DNA of 5,208 nucleotides from Clostridia bacterium (GCA_900754775.1 CAAEDZ010000126.1:1-5208), one strand, 5' to 3'. Shown: positions 1 through 5,208, numbered from the stretch's first letter. Made by a program: numbers and translations. The notes: generated by a model from the sequence alone, not told the origin.

Positions 1-777
1 TCGCTGCGCATCGTGTGCCAGAACGCGGAATACCGCGACCGCATCGACATTCAGGAGGATGAGCTCTACGAGCTTCTGACCCACGAGCTGCCCAAGACCA
101 GCCTGCCCCTTCCGGAGGACGTGAGCGCGCTGTACGAATCGCTGGCGCAGGAGGGCGTGACGGATGTGATCCACATCTCCATCTCCTCGGGCCTGAGCGG
201 CACGTTCAACATGGTGCGCATGATCACCCAGGATTTTGAGGGCCGCATGCGCGTGCACATGGTGGATTCGCGCACGCTGTCGATGGGGCTGGGCATGATG
301 GTGCTGGCGGCGGCCCGCGCGCTGGAGGAAGGCGCCACGCCCGAGGAGGCCATCGAGCGCGCGCAGACCGTGCGCAGAAATCAGCTGGGCATGTTTGTCA
401 TCCGCACGCTGGAATTTCTGCGCAAGGGCGGGCGCATCGGCAAGGTCGAGGGCGTGGTGGGAAGCCTGCTGCAGATCAAGCCCATCATCTATGTCAACGA
501 CGAGGGCATCTACGCCACGCTGGCCAAGGCGCGCGGGTACAAATCCGCGGTGGATACCATGGTCGGCGAGGTCAAGCGCTTCCTCGGCGGGGCCAGGGCG
601 GAGCTTTCCGTGGTCAACGGCAAGGCGCGCGAGGAGGCCGAAAAGCTCATGGAGCGCCTCAGGAGCGAACTGGATGTGACGGGCGAAAGCTACATCATGT
701 CCGTCAGCCCCGTGCTGGCCATCCACACGGGTCCGGGCCTGCTGGGCATTGTGGCCAACAGGGCGGACCCGGTGTGA
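1..777 (+). CDS. DegV family fatty-acid-binding protein (FakB-like), 5' truncated by window edge
   Basis: The reading frame is open from base 1 and gives 258 residues before TGA. Comparison with the usual 280-290 residues of the family suggests that about 25-30 N-terminal residues lie outside the window. The GTG at position 13 is in frame but is not taken as the start, because family-like sequence continues upstream of it. Visible family landmarks are TSLPLP at about residues 33-38 (the DegV TSQPSP-type motif), SSGLSGT at 62-68 (lipid carboxylate-binding loop), RKGGRI at 141-146, and HTGPGLLG from about residue 242, close to the C terminus as expected. DegV/FakB proteins bind a fatty acid in the cytoplasm and present it to the kinase FakA for phosphorylation and entry into phospholipid synthesis. 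No fakA-like gene is in view, so the specific role is inferred from the family. The 3' end overlaps a convergent gene by 74 bp, and no terminator is seen after the stop. Confidence 0.93.
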   Translation, partial: SLRIVCQNAEYRDRIDIQEDELYELLTHELPKTSLPLPEDVSALYESLAQEGVTDVIHISISSGLSGTFNMVRMITQDFEGRMRVHMVDSRTLSMGLGMMVLAAARALEEGATPEEAIERAQTVRRNQLGMFVIRTLEFLRKGGRIGKVEGVVGSLLQIKPIIYVNDEGIYATLAKARGYKSAVDTMVGEVKRFLGGARAELSVVNGKAREEAEKLMERLRSELDVTGESYIMSVSPVLAIHTGPGLLGIVANRADPV

Positions 778-1456
778 TGGGCGGCGGATAGAGCGGCAGG
801 TCCGGGCAGGCGGGCTCCGGGCGGCGCAGCATGCACGGCTCCGGCCGGACGGCGTATGCGTCCAGCACCACCTGCAGCCGCGCGTGGAACACCGGCCCCT
901 CCGCGCAGCCGTCCGCGCACAACAGGCGCACGCAGGGCAGCAGGAACAGGCTGTAATATCCGTGGCAGGCGCCGGGCAGGCGCAGGCAGACTTCCGCGTC
1001 CACCTGCCCTGTGGCGGCGAAGCGCTGCCCGCACGCGTCCGATACCTGGGCGCAGACGGGCACGGTTACACGCACCATCACGCGCCCGGCGCAGTCGGGC
1101 TCACCAAGCGGCGTCCAGGAAGGCTGGGCGCCGCTTTCATGTACGCTCATCAGCGTAAGCGGCGGCCGGGCGCAGTCCAGCCCGCTCAGGGCCAGGTCCA
1201 CGCACAGGCAGGAGATGCTTAAGCGGTCGCAGCTGAGAATCTTTTGCAGGAGCACGCCTTCCGGCTTGCCCGGCTTGCAGGGCTTGCAGGGCCGGGACGG
1301 GCGGCAGCCGCAGTCCGGCGCGGGCGGCGGGCACGGCGGCGGACAGGGGCGATGAGGGCGGCAGCCGCAGTCCGGCGCGGGCGGCGGACACGGCGGCGGG
1401 CACGGCCTGGACGGCTTTTCGCCGCAGGCGTGGCAGGTGCAGGGCGGATGATGCAT
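704..1456 (-). CDS. Cysteine/proline-rich hypothetical protein with 19-residue tandem repeats
   Basis: This protein of 250 residues is not recognised. The ATG at 1456 is chosen because AGGAGG sits 9 nt upstream; the frame stays open further upstream, but only into a terminator hairpin. About 30 of 250 residues are Cys. Residues 1-66 begin with a CxCxxC cluster (C6, C8, C11). They continue with two 19-residue repeats (17-35 and 36-54, pattern RPCPPPCPPPAPDCGCRP) and a short CKPCKPGKP run. Residues 67 to about 200 look like a folded beta-rich domain with alternating hydrophobics (for example VMVRVTVPVCAQV) and regularly spaced Cys. The last 35 residues or so are again Pro/Cys-rich. There is no signal peptide and no membrane segment. 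Such composition occurs in spore coat or exosporium and other cross-linked surface proteins, and in metal-binding proteins; a spore-coat role is only a guess. The C-terminal coding region is antisense to the end of the DegV gene. The intact frame, strong ribosome binding site and patterned repeats support a real gene. Confidence 0.72.
   Translation of the reverse strand: MHHPPCTCHACGEKPSRPCPPPCPPPAPDCGCRPHRPCPPPCPPPAPDCGCRPSRPCKPCKPGKPEGVLLQKILSCDRLSISCLCVDLALSGLDCARPPLTLMSVHESGAQPSWTPLGEPDCAGRVMVRVTVPVCAQVSDACGQRFAATGQVDAEVCLRLPGACHGYYSLFLLPCVRLLCADGCAEGPVFHARLQVVLDAYAVRPEPCMLRRPEPACPDLPLYPPPITPGPPCWPQCPAGPDPCGWPARG
1295..1408 (-). repeat. Two tandem 57-bp in-frame repeats in the cysteine-rich gene
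   Basis: Copy 1 spans 1352-1408 and copy 2 spans 1295-1351. Each codes for 19 residues, and the two translations differ only at the last residue (H versus S). The DNA copies are nearly but not perfectly identical: scattered differences include synonymous ones, while the Cys and Pro positions are preserved. That fits selection on the protein. A smaller 9-bp GGCTTGCAG-type repetition at about 1262-1289 codes for the KPC/KPG run that follows. Confidence 0.9.
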
Positions 1457-1465
1457 AGCGGGTCC

Positions 1466-1471
1466 CCTCCT
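1466..1471 (-). promoter_or_regulatory. Strong ribosome binding site of the cysteine-rich gene
   Basis: The minus strand reads AGGAGG followed by GGACCCGCT and then ATG, a 9-nt spacing. This fixes the start at 1456. The site lies only 6 nt after the T-run of the upstream terminator hairpin. Confidence 0.88.
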
Positions 1472-1477
1472 AGATAC

Positions 1478-1531
1478 AAAAAGGATGGCTTGGCGATCCG
1501 CTTCCCGAAGCGGTTTTCGCCAAGCCATCCT
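1478..1531 (-). terminator. Rho-independent terminator-type hairpin after the ComEC-like hydrolase gene
   Basis: A 15-bp perfect inverted repeat (1482-1496 TGGCTTGGCGA-type arm, pairing with 1517-1531) encloses a second 6-bp stem (CCGCTT 1498-1503 with AAGCGG 1508-1513, loop CCCG). On the minus strand the hairpin is followed by five T residues (1482-1478). It begins about 25 nt after the hydrolase stop codon, as expected of a terminator for that gene. It is unusual in also sitting immediately upstream of the next gene's ribosome binding site, which leaves almost no room for a separate promoter below it. Confidence 0.85.
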
Positions 1532-1556
1532 ATGCGATGCGGCACGGCCCGGTGCG

Positions 1557-2408
1557 CTAGCGCCAGTTGATGGCCTCCGCGCCGGCCTGCCCGTCCCTGA
1601 GCGTCACCAGAATGCCCACCTCCGCGTCCTGCGTCACGGCCACGCCGGCCTTCACGTCATACAGGCGCGAGAGGACCTTGCTGCTGGGCGTCTCCGGCTT
1701 TTCCACCGAGCTGGTGGAGATCACCGCCCACTGGGGCCGGGCCAGCAGCACGAATTGCCAGCTGGTGGCGTCCTCGTTGCCGTGGTGCGCCACCTTGAGC
1801 ACCGCGGCCTGAGAGATCAGCCCCGCCTCGATCAGCTCGCTTTCCTCGGGCAGCTCCATGTCGCCGGTGAGCAGCATGTCGCCCTGCGGGGTGGTCAGGC
1901 GCAGCACCAGCGAGTTGTTGTTTTCCTGCTCGTCATCCTGGGTGAGGGGGCCCAGCACGTCAAATGCGCCGCCTCCCTCCAGCGCGATGCTGTCTCCCGC
2001 CGAAAGCCAGGTGAGCGGGACGGCGTATTTTTCCGCGGCCTCGCAGACGGGATGATCCTCCAGGCTCTTTTCGGAGTGGAGCGCTCCGGCGTAGACCCGG
2101 TCCACGGCGATCCCGCTTTTCAGCAGCTTTTTCAGCCCGCCCACGTGGTCCTTGTCCGTGTGGGTGATCACAACGCCGTTCAGCCGGGTCACGCCGTAGG
2201 CTTCCAGCACGCGCTCGAGCTGGTCGTAGCTGTCCTTGGTGCCGGTGTCCACCAGAAAGCGCTGGTCGTCCAGGAAAAACAGCGCCGCGTCCGCCTTGCC
2301 CACGTTGATGAACAGGGCCTGAACCTGCTCCTGCGCCCGCGCGCACGCGCCCGCAAGCAGCAGCAAAACCACCAGCACAAGCCCCAAAAGACGATGATAT
2401 CGCTTCAT
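1557..2408 (-). CDS. Exported ComEC C-terminal-like metallo-beta-lactamase-fold hydrolase
   Basis: A complete protein of 283 residues. Residues 1-25 form a signal peptide: a KRYHR basic start, a Leu/Val-rich core, and a likely signal peptidase I cut after ARA (residues 23-25). C22 makes a weak lipobox-like AGAC, so lipid anchoring is possible but less likely. The mature part is a metallo-beta-lactamase domain with DTG (54-56), the metal motif HTDKDH (H83, D85, D87, H88) followed by VGG, NNNSLVLRL (163-171), LLTGD (179-183) and KVAHHG (205-210). This set is typical of the ComEC/Rec2 C-terminal domain and its stand-alone relatives, which in most species have unknown or nuclease/phosphodiesterase-like activity outside the membrane. 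No ComEC membrane channel domain is attached, so a role in DNA uptake cannot be claimed. The start at 2408 has GGAGGTGA in front and a good promoter. The gene is divergent from uppP and lies upstream of the cysteine-rich gene. Confidence 0.9.
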   Translation of the reverse strand: MKRYHRLLGLVLVVLLLLAGACARAQEQVQALFINVGKADAALFFLDDQRFLVDTGTKDSYDQLERVLEAYGVTRLNGVVITHTDKDHVGGLKKLLKSGIAVDRVYAGALHSEKSLEDHPVCEAAEKYAVPLTWLSAGDSIALEGGGAFDVLGPLTQDDEQENNNSLVLRLTTPQGDMLLTGDMELPEESELIEAGLISQAAVLKVAHHGNEDATSWQFVLLARPQWAVISTSSVEKPETPSSKVLSRLYDVKAGVAVTQDAEVGILVTLRDGQAGAEAINWR

Positions 2409-2414
2409 TTCCAG

Positions 2415-2422
2415 TCACCTCC
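2415..2422 (-). promoter_or_regulatory. Ribosome binding site of the ComEC-like hydrolase gene
   Basis: The minus strand reads GGAGGTGA, with CTGGAA between it and ATG. GGAGG is 9 nt from the start, which supports the start at 2408. Confidence 0.88.
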
Positions 2423-2429
2423 CGCGTCT

Positions 2430-2458
2430 ATTATATCCTGCCGGGCCATACTTTTGAA
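2430..2458 (-). promoter_or_regulatory. Sigma-A-type promoter for the ComEC-like hydrolase gene
   Basis: On the minus strand, TTCAAA (2458-2453) and a consensus TATAAT (2435-2430) are separated by 17 bp. The predicted transcript start near 2423 leaves a leader of only about 15 nt that begins at or just before the ribosome binding site. Confidence 0.78.
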
Positions 2459-2478
2459 AGGGCGCGTCTGTAAAAAGC

Positions 2479-2507
2479 GTGACATCCACCGGGAAATGGT
2501 GTATACT
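2479..2507 (+). promoter_or_regulatory. uppP: Sigma-A-type promoter for uppP
   Basis: GTGACA (2479-2484) and TATACT (2502-2507) are separated by 17 bp, so each box differs from consensus at one position. A start near 2514 would give a leader of about 30 nt. The -35 boxes of this promoter and of the opposite-strand hydrolase promoter lie only 20 bp apart, so factors binding between them could affect both genes. Confidence 0.78.
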
Positions 2508-2525
2508 GCCTCTGAACCGGCTACA

Positions 2526-2532
2526 GAAAGGA
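2526..2532 (+). promoter_or_regulatory. uppP: Ribosome binding site of uppP
   Basis: GAAAGGA lies 11 nt before the ATG at 2544. It is weaker and slightly more distant than the other sites in the window. Together with the promoter it argues that uppP starts at 2544, although its frame is open far upstream. Confidence 0.65.
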
Positions 2533-2543
2533 ACGATTCTGGC

Positions 2544-3404
2544 ATGAATGTGTTGACCGCGGCCCTTCTGGGCCTGATCCAGGGTCTGGCGGAGTTTCTG
2601 CCCATCTCCTCCAGCGGCCATCTCAATCTCCTGCAGGCGCTTTTCGGCGTGGATGTGGAGCACCAGCTGCTGTTCAACATCCTCCTGCACGTGGGCACGC
2701 TGGTGGCGGTGGCCATCGTATTCTGGAAGGACTGGGTGGCGATGATCGCCCATCCCATCAAAAACCACACCCTCGCGCTGCTCTTCATCGCCTCGCTGCC
2801 CGCGCTGGCGGGGAAGATCCTCTTTGACAAGCCCCTCGATTATGTGGAGACGCACAACAGCCTCCTGGGCGTGTGCTTCCTCATCACGGCCCTCCTGCTG
2901 GTGCTGACCCAGTGGCTCTCCCGGCGAAACGCGCTGCGCGGCGTGGAAAAGCACCGCGTGGGCGTGGGCGAGGCGCTGGCCATGGGCTGCCTGCAGGCCG
3001 TGGGCATGCTGCCGGGCGTCAGCCGCAGCGGCAGCACCATCTTCGGCGGCGTGGCCGCCCGGCTGGACCGTGAGACGGCTGCCAAGTTCAGCTTCATGAT
3101 GAGCGCCCCGGCCATCGTGGGCGGCCTGGTCAGCGAGGGCATGGACGTGCTGAAGGAGGGCGTGAACATCGGGCCGGACCTCCCCGCCATTCTGGTGGGC
3201 ATGGCGGTGGCCGGCGTGAGCGGCTATCTGGCCATCCGCTTCTTCCTCAGGCTCATCAGCCGCGTCTCACTCAACGGCTTTGCGATCTACGTGGCGGTGC
3301 TGGGCATTCTGGTCATCATTTTGCAGGCCATGGGCGTCATCACCGACGCGCCCGCCCCCGTGGCGGAGGTTGCGGCGGCGGCAAAGGCGGTTTCGGGGCT
3401 GTAG
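2544..3404 (+). CDS. uppP: Undecaprenyl-diphosphate phosphatase UppP (BacA)
   Basis: A protein of 286 residues, close to the usual 265-290 of the family. It is a polytopic membrane enzyme that removes a phosphate from undecaprenyl diphosphate on the outer face of the membrane, regenerating the lipid carrier for peptidoglycan and other wall polymers; extra copies are known to confer bacitracin resistance. Both family signatures are present. The first is QGLAEFLPISSSGH at residues 13-26, with Q13 and E17 of the (E/Q)xxxE motif and H26. The second is PGVSRSGSTI at 157-166, with R161. Several hydrophobic segments alternate with short loops throughout, and an Ala-rich cytoplasmic or external tail follows the last segment (about 265-286). 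The ATG at 2544 is preferred because it starts exactly at the family N terminus (MNVLTAALLGLIQG) and has a promoter and ribosome binding site just upstream. The frame continues open upstream only as the antisense of the hydrolase gene. The gene appears to be monocistronic. Confidence 0.97.
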   Translation: MNVLTAALLGLIQGLAEFLPISSSGHLNLLQALFGVDVEHQLLFNILLHVGTLVAVAIVFWKDWVAMIAHPIKNHTLALLFIASLPALAGKILFDKPLDYVETHNSLLGVCFLITALLLVLTQWLSRRNALRGVEKHRVGVGEALAMGCLQAVGMLPGVSRSGSTIFGGVAARLDRETAAKFSFMMSAPAIVGGLVSEGMDVLKEGVNIGPDLPAILVGMAVAGVSGYLAIRFFLRLISRVSLNGFAIYVAVLGILVIILQAMGVITDAPAPVAEVAAAAKAVSGL

Positions 3405-3435
3405 GAGGGCGGCTCCGCCAACAAGTGCAACAATC

Positions 3436-3467
3436 AGCGGCGGCAGGCCACATGGCCCGCCGCCGCT
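3436..3467 (+). terminator. Strong hairpin downstream of uppP, possible terminator without a clear T-run
   Basis: AGCGGCGGC (3436-3444) pairs with GCCGCCGCT (3459-3467). GGCC on each side, next to single A and C mismatches, extends the stem around an ACAT loop. It begins 31 nt after the uppP stop. The bases after it (TCGCTGTCAG) are not a T-run, so this may be a 3'-end stabilising structure or an imperfect terminator rather than a classic one. Confidence 0.5.
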
Positions 3468-3592
3468 TCGCTGTCAGACTGTTGATAAACCCTTTCCGGG
3501 AGGTTTGGAGGGCCGTAGTTCCGCAACCTCAATCTTCGCGGCGGCCGCTGGCCGCGTCCGCCGCTCGTTTCGGTTGACTCCTTCGGGTCGCT

Positions 3593-3626
3593 TTGCCACC
3601 TTCGGTGGCAACAGCCCACAGGGCTG
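3593..3626. repeat. Two back-to-back perfect hairpins
   Basis: TTGCCACC (3593-3600) and GGTGGCAA (3604-3611) form an 8-bp stem with a TTC loop. Immediately adjacent, CAGCCC (3612-3617) and GGGCTG (3621-3626) form a 6-bp stem with an ACA loop. There is no spacer between them, which would allow coaxial stacking in an RNA. Confidence 0.8.
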
Positions 3627-3663
3627 GCGCTTCCCTCCGTCCCCTCCAAAGTGTATTCGTATC

Positions 3664-3711
3664 GCCCGGCTTCGCCGGGCGGGCGGGGAGTTTGCGCCCT
3701 TGGGCGCAAAC
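3664..3711. repeat. Two successive perfect hairpins
   Basis: GCCCGGC (3664-3670) and GCCGGGC (3674-3680) form a 7-bp stem with a TTC loop. Nine bases later GTTTGCGCCC (3690-3699) and GGGCGCAAAC (3702-3711) form a perfect 10-bp palindrome with a TT centre, which in RNA would open to a slightly larger loop. Neither has a T-run on either strand. Confidence 0.85.
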
Positions 3712-3720
3712 ATTCCTTAC

Positions 3721-3758
3721 ACGTTTCCCCGGCCGCGCCGAAGGCGCAGGGGAAACGT
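3721..3758. repeat. Long two-part hairpin
   Basis: ACGTTTCCCC (3721-3730) pairs with GGGGAAACGT (3749-3758), a perfect 10-bp outer stem. An inner 5-bp stem GCGCC (3735-3739) with GGCGC (3743-3747) carries a GAA loop. The asymmetric internal bulge (GGCC against A) makes it look more like a structured RNA element than a plain terminator, and no T-run follows. Confidence 0.85.
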
Positions 3759-3767
3759 GCAAACCCT

Positions 3768-3802
3768 GGCGAAAAAGGCCGCTGAAGGCGGACTTTTTCG
3801 CC
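3768..3802 (-). terminator. Bidirectional rho-independent terminator after asnS
   Basis: The inverted repeat GGCGAAAAAG ... CTTTTTCGCC flanks a GC core (CCGC 3778-3781 with GCGG 3787-3790, apart from one mismatched pair). Read on either strand it gives A-run, GC stem and five T residues. On the minus strand it starts only 2 bases after the asnS stop codon, so it ends the asnS transcript. On the plus strand it can also stop transcription coming from uppP. Confidence 0.85.
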
Positions 3803-3804
3803 AC

Positions 3805-5199
3805 TTAGTATTCCGCGCTGCCCGTGGTGCGGGGGAAGGGGAGCACGTCGCGGATGTTCTGCATGCCGGTGAGGTACATCACCAGCCGCTCGAAGCCCAG
3901 GCCGAAGCCCGCGTGCGGCGTGGTGCCATAGCGGCGGGTGTCGAGGTAGAAGGAATAGTCCTCCTCGCGCATGCCCAGCTCCTCGATGCGGCCTTTGAGC
4001 ACATCCAGGCGCTCCTCCCTCTGGCTGCCGCCGATGAGCTCGCCCACGCCGGGCACCAGCAGGTCCACGGCGGCGACGGTCTTTCCGTCGTCGTTCATGC
4101 GCATGTAGAAGGCCTTGATTTCCTTGGGGTAGTTGTAGACGAACACCGGGCGGCCGAAGTGCTTTTCGCTGAGGTAGCGCTCGTGCTCGGTCTGCAGGTC
4201 CATGCCCCAGGACACGGGGTATTCAAAGGCCTGGCCGCTCTTTTGGAGGATGTCGATGGCGTCGGTGTAGGTGCAGCGGGCGAACTCGCTGCTTACGATG
4301 GCATTCAGCCGGTCGATGAGGCCCTTTTCCACGAAGCTGTTGAGGAAGGCCATCTCCTGCGGGGCTTTGGCCAGCACGCCGGAGATGACGTACTTGAGCA
4401 TGTCCTCGGCCAGGGCCATGTCGTCAAAGAGGTCCGCGAAGGCGATTTCCGGCTCCACCATCCAGAATTCCGCCGCGTGGCGCGGGGTGTAGCTCTTCTC
4501 GGCGCGGAAGGTGGGGCCGAAGGTGTACACGTCGCGGAACGCCATGCAGAAGGTCTCCACGTTGAGCTGGCCGCTCACGGTCAGGCTGGCCTGCTTGCCG
4601 AAGAAATCCTGCGTGTAATCGGGCTGGCCGTCCGGGGTGAGGGGCACCTTGTCCAGCGGCAGGGTGGTCACCTGAAACATCTCGCCCGCGCCCTCGCAGT
4701 CGCTGGTGGTGATGATGGGGGTGTGCACGTACACAAAGCCGCGCTCGGCAAAGAAGGCGTGCAGAAGCTGCGCCGCCAGCGACCGGATGCGGAACACCGC
4801 GTAAAACGTGTTGGTGCGGGGACGAAGGTGCGCGATGGTGCGCAGGAACTCAAAGGAATGGCGCTTTTTTTGCAGGGGGAAGTCCGGGGCGCACAGGCCC
4901 AGCACCTCGACCTGGGAGGCCTTGACCTCGAAGGGCTGCTTCATGCCGGGGGTGAGCACGAGCTCGCCGGTCACGCGGATGGCGCTGCCCAGCGTGATCT
5001 TGACCGCGCTGGCGAAGTCGCGGGTGTGGCCGTCCTCCAGGACGATCTGGAGGTTTTTGAAGCAGGTGCCGTCGTTGAGCTCGATGAAGCCGAACGCCTT
5101 GCTGTCGCGCACGGTGCGCACCCAGCCGGATACGGTGCATTCCTTGATGCCCGCCTCCGGGGGCGCGAGGTACAGGTCCCGAATGTTCAGATCCGACAT
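3805..5199 (-). CDS. asnS: Asparaginyl-tRNA synthetase
   Basis: A complete protein of 464 residues, almost the same length as well-studied bacterial AsnRS (about 466). This class IIb aminoacyl-tRNA synthetase activates asparagine with ATP and loads it on tRNA-Asn in the cytoplasm. An N-terminal OB-fold anticodon-binding domain covers about 18-103 ([22 protein letters not shown] region). The catalytic core includes motif 1 around 148-162, EGAGEMFQV (169-177), motif 2 from [11 protein letters not shown] (231-241) to VEPE (248-251) with R232 and E234, [13 protein letters not shown] (385-397), and motif 3 GFGLGFERL (431-439) with R438. The insertions and the [11 protein letters not shown] segment separate it from AspRS. 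The start at 5199 matches the usual AsnRS N terminus. Only 9 bases precede it in the window (minus strand TTCCTTTTC), with no Shine-Dalgarno visible, so the ribosome binding site and any T-box leader lie outside. A terminator follows at once. Confidence 0.98.
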   Translation of the reverse strand: MSDLNIRDLYLAPPEAGIKECTVSGWVRTVRDSKAFGFIELNDGTCFKNLQIVLEDGHTRDFASAVKITLGSAIRVTGELVLTPGMKQPFEVKASQVEVLGLCAPDFPLQKKRHSFEFLRTIAHLRPRTNTFYAVFRIRSLAAQLLHAFFAERGFVYVHTPIITTSDCEGAGEMFQVTTLPLDKVPLTPDGQPDYTQDFFGKQASLTVSGQLNVETFCMAFRDVYTFGPTFRAEKSYTPRHAAEFWMVEPEIAFADLFDDMALAEDMLKYVISGVLAKAPQEMAFLNSFVEKGLIDRLNAIVSSEFARCTYTDAIDILQKSGQAFEYPVSWGMDLQTEHERYLSEKHFGRPVFVYNYPKEIKAFYMRMNDDGKTVAAVDLLVPGVGELIGGSQREERLDVLKGRIEELGMREEDYSFYLDTRRYGTTPHAGFGLGFERLVMYLTGMQNIRDVLPFPRTTGSAEY

Positions 5200-5208
5200 G
5201 AAAAGGAA

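Larger units (their letters stand above)
3405..3804. other. 400-bp gene-free region with a dense array of hairpins
   Basis: This stretch lies between the convergent stops of uppP and asnS. No open frame here has a ribosome binding site or protein-like composition. Instead, stem-loops follow one another: 3436-3467, 3500-3530 (GAGGTT/AACCTC), 3541-3555 (GCGGCC/GGCCGC), 3576-3589 (GACTC/GGGTC), 3593-3611, 3612-3626, 3664-3680, 3690-3711, 3721-3758 and 3768-3802. Many have a TTC, CTTC or GAA loop. The outermost hairpins may serve as terminators for the two genes, but that does not explain the eight or so between. It could be a structured RNA, an interspersed palindromic repeat element, or the decayed copy of one. 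Confidence 0.75.

Noticed and set aside
13..15. GTG as the start codon of the DegV gene
   Set aside because: The frame is open to base 1, the residues before it fit the family, and a start here would remove the conserved N-terminal beta-strand and DST-type motif; the gene is cut by the window edge.
777..791. ATG overlapping the DegV stop codon (TGATG), suggesting translational coupling
   Set aside because: The frame ends after four codons (MGGG), so no downstream gene is coupled.
1295..1408. CRISPR or other spaced-repeat array
   Set aside because: There are only two copies, directly adjacent, in frame and encoding the same peptide; there are no spacers.
1554..1563. 10-bp palindrome GCGCTAGCGC over the hydrolase stop codon
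   Set aside because: A single short palindrome in GC-rich DNA, without a loop or partner site, is not enough to call an operator.
690..1570. Other open frames on both strands across the cysteine-rich gene
   Set aside because: They are side effects of GC-rich, repeat-bearing DNA: Arg/Ala/Gly-rich translations without ribosome binding sites. Only the frame starting at 1456 has a strong site and patterned repeats.
1485..2543. Long plus-strand open frame continuous with uppP that would add 353 N-terminal residues
   Set aside because: It is antisense to the hydrolase gene, has no family resemblance, and a promoter, ribosome binding site and family-typical start are found at the 2544 ATG.
3434..3808. 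Several open frames of 70-90 residues on both strands between uppP and asnS
   Set aside because: They are Arg/Pro/Ala-rich, run through perfect hairpins and lack ribosome binding sites. The hairpin array is the better explanation.

Overview
This is a GC-rich window (mostly G/C, with strong G/C bias at third codon positions). Its Gram-positive-type gene content (a DegV protein, a Firmicutes-like UppP, a stand-alone AsnRS) comes with AGGAGG-type ribosome binding sites. Together these suggest a high-GC member of the Clostridia, such as a gut or anaerobic lineage. That placement is inferred from gene style; there is no marker RNA in the window.

Layout, left to right. (1) Positions 1-777, plus strand: a DegV-family fatty-acid-binding protein, open at its 5' end. 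(2) Positions 704-1456, minus strand: an unrecognised protein of 250 residues, very rich in cysteine and proline, with two 19-residue tandem repeats. Its 3' end overlaps the 3' end of the DegV gene by 74 bp. (3) Positions 1478-1531: a strong terminator-type hairpin on the minus strand, only a few bases upstream of the ribosome binding site of the cysteine-rich gene. (4) Positions 1557-2408, minus strand: an exported, stand-alone metallo-beta-lactamase-fold hydrolase resembling the C-terminal domain of ComEC. (5) Positions 2409-2543: a compact divergent promoter region with a recognisable sigma-A-type promoter for each side. (6) Positions 2544-3404, plus strand: UppP (BacA), undecaprenyl-diphosphate phosphatase. 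(7) Positions 3405-3804: about 400 bp without a credible gene, packed with some ten consecutive hairpins and ending in a bidirectional terminator. (8) Positions 3805-5199, minus strand: full-length asparaginyl-tRNA synthetase, AsnS.

How the parts relate. DegV (fatty-acid handling), UppP (lipid carrier recycling for cell-wall synthesis) and AsnS (translation) are core functions and do not form one operon. The hydrolase and the cysteine-rich gene run in the same direction and may share a transcript, but the terminator hairpin between them implies that the second gene is made by read-through or from its own promoter.

The least explained parts are the cysteine/proline-rich protein, the terminator placed against its ribosome binding site, and the hairpin array between uppP and asnS. 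No mobile element, CRISPR array, tRNA or rRNA is visible.
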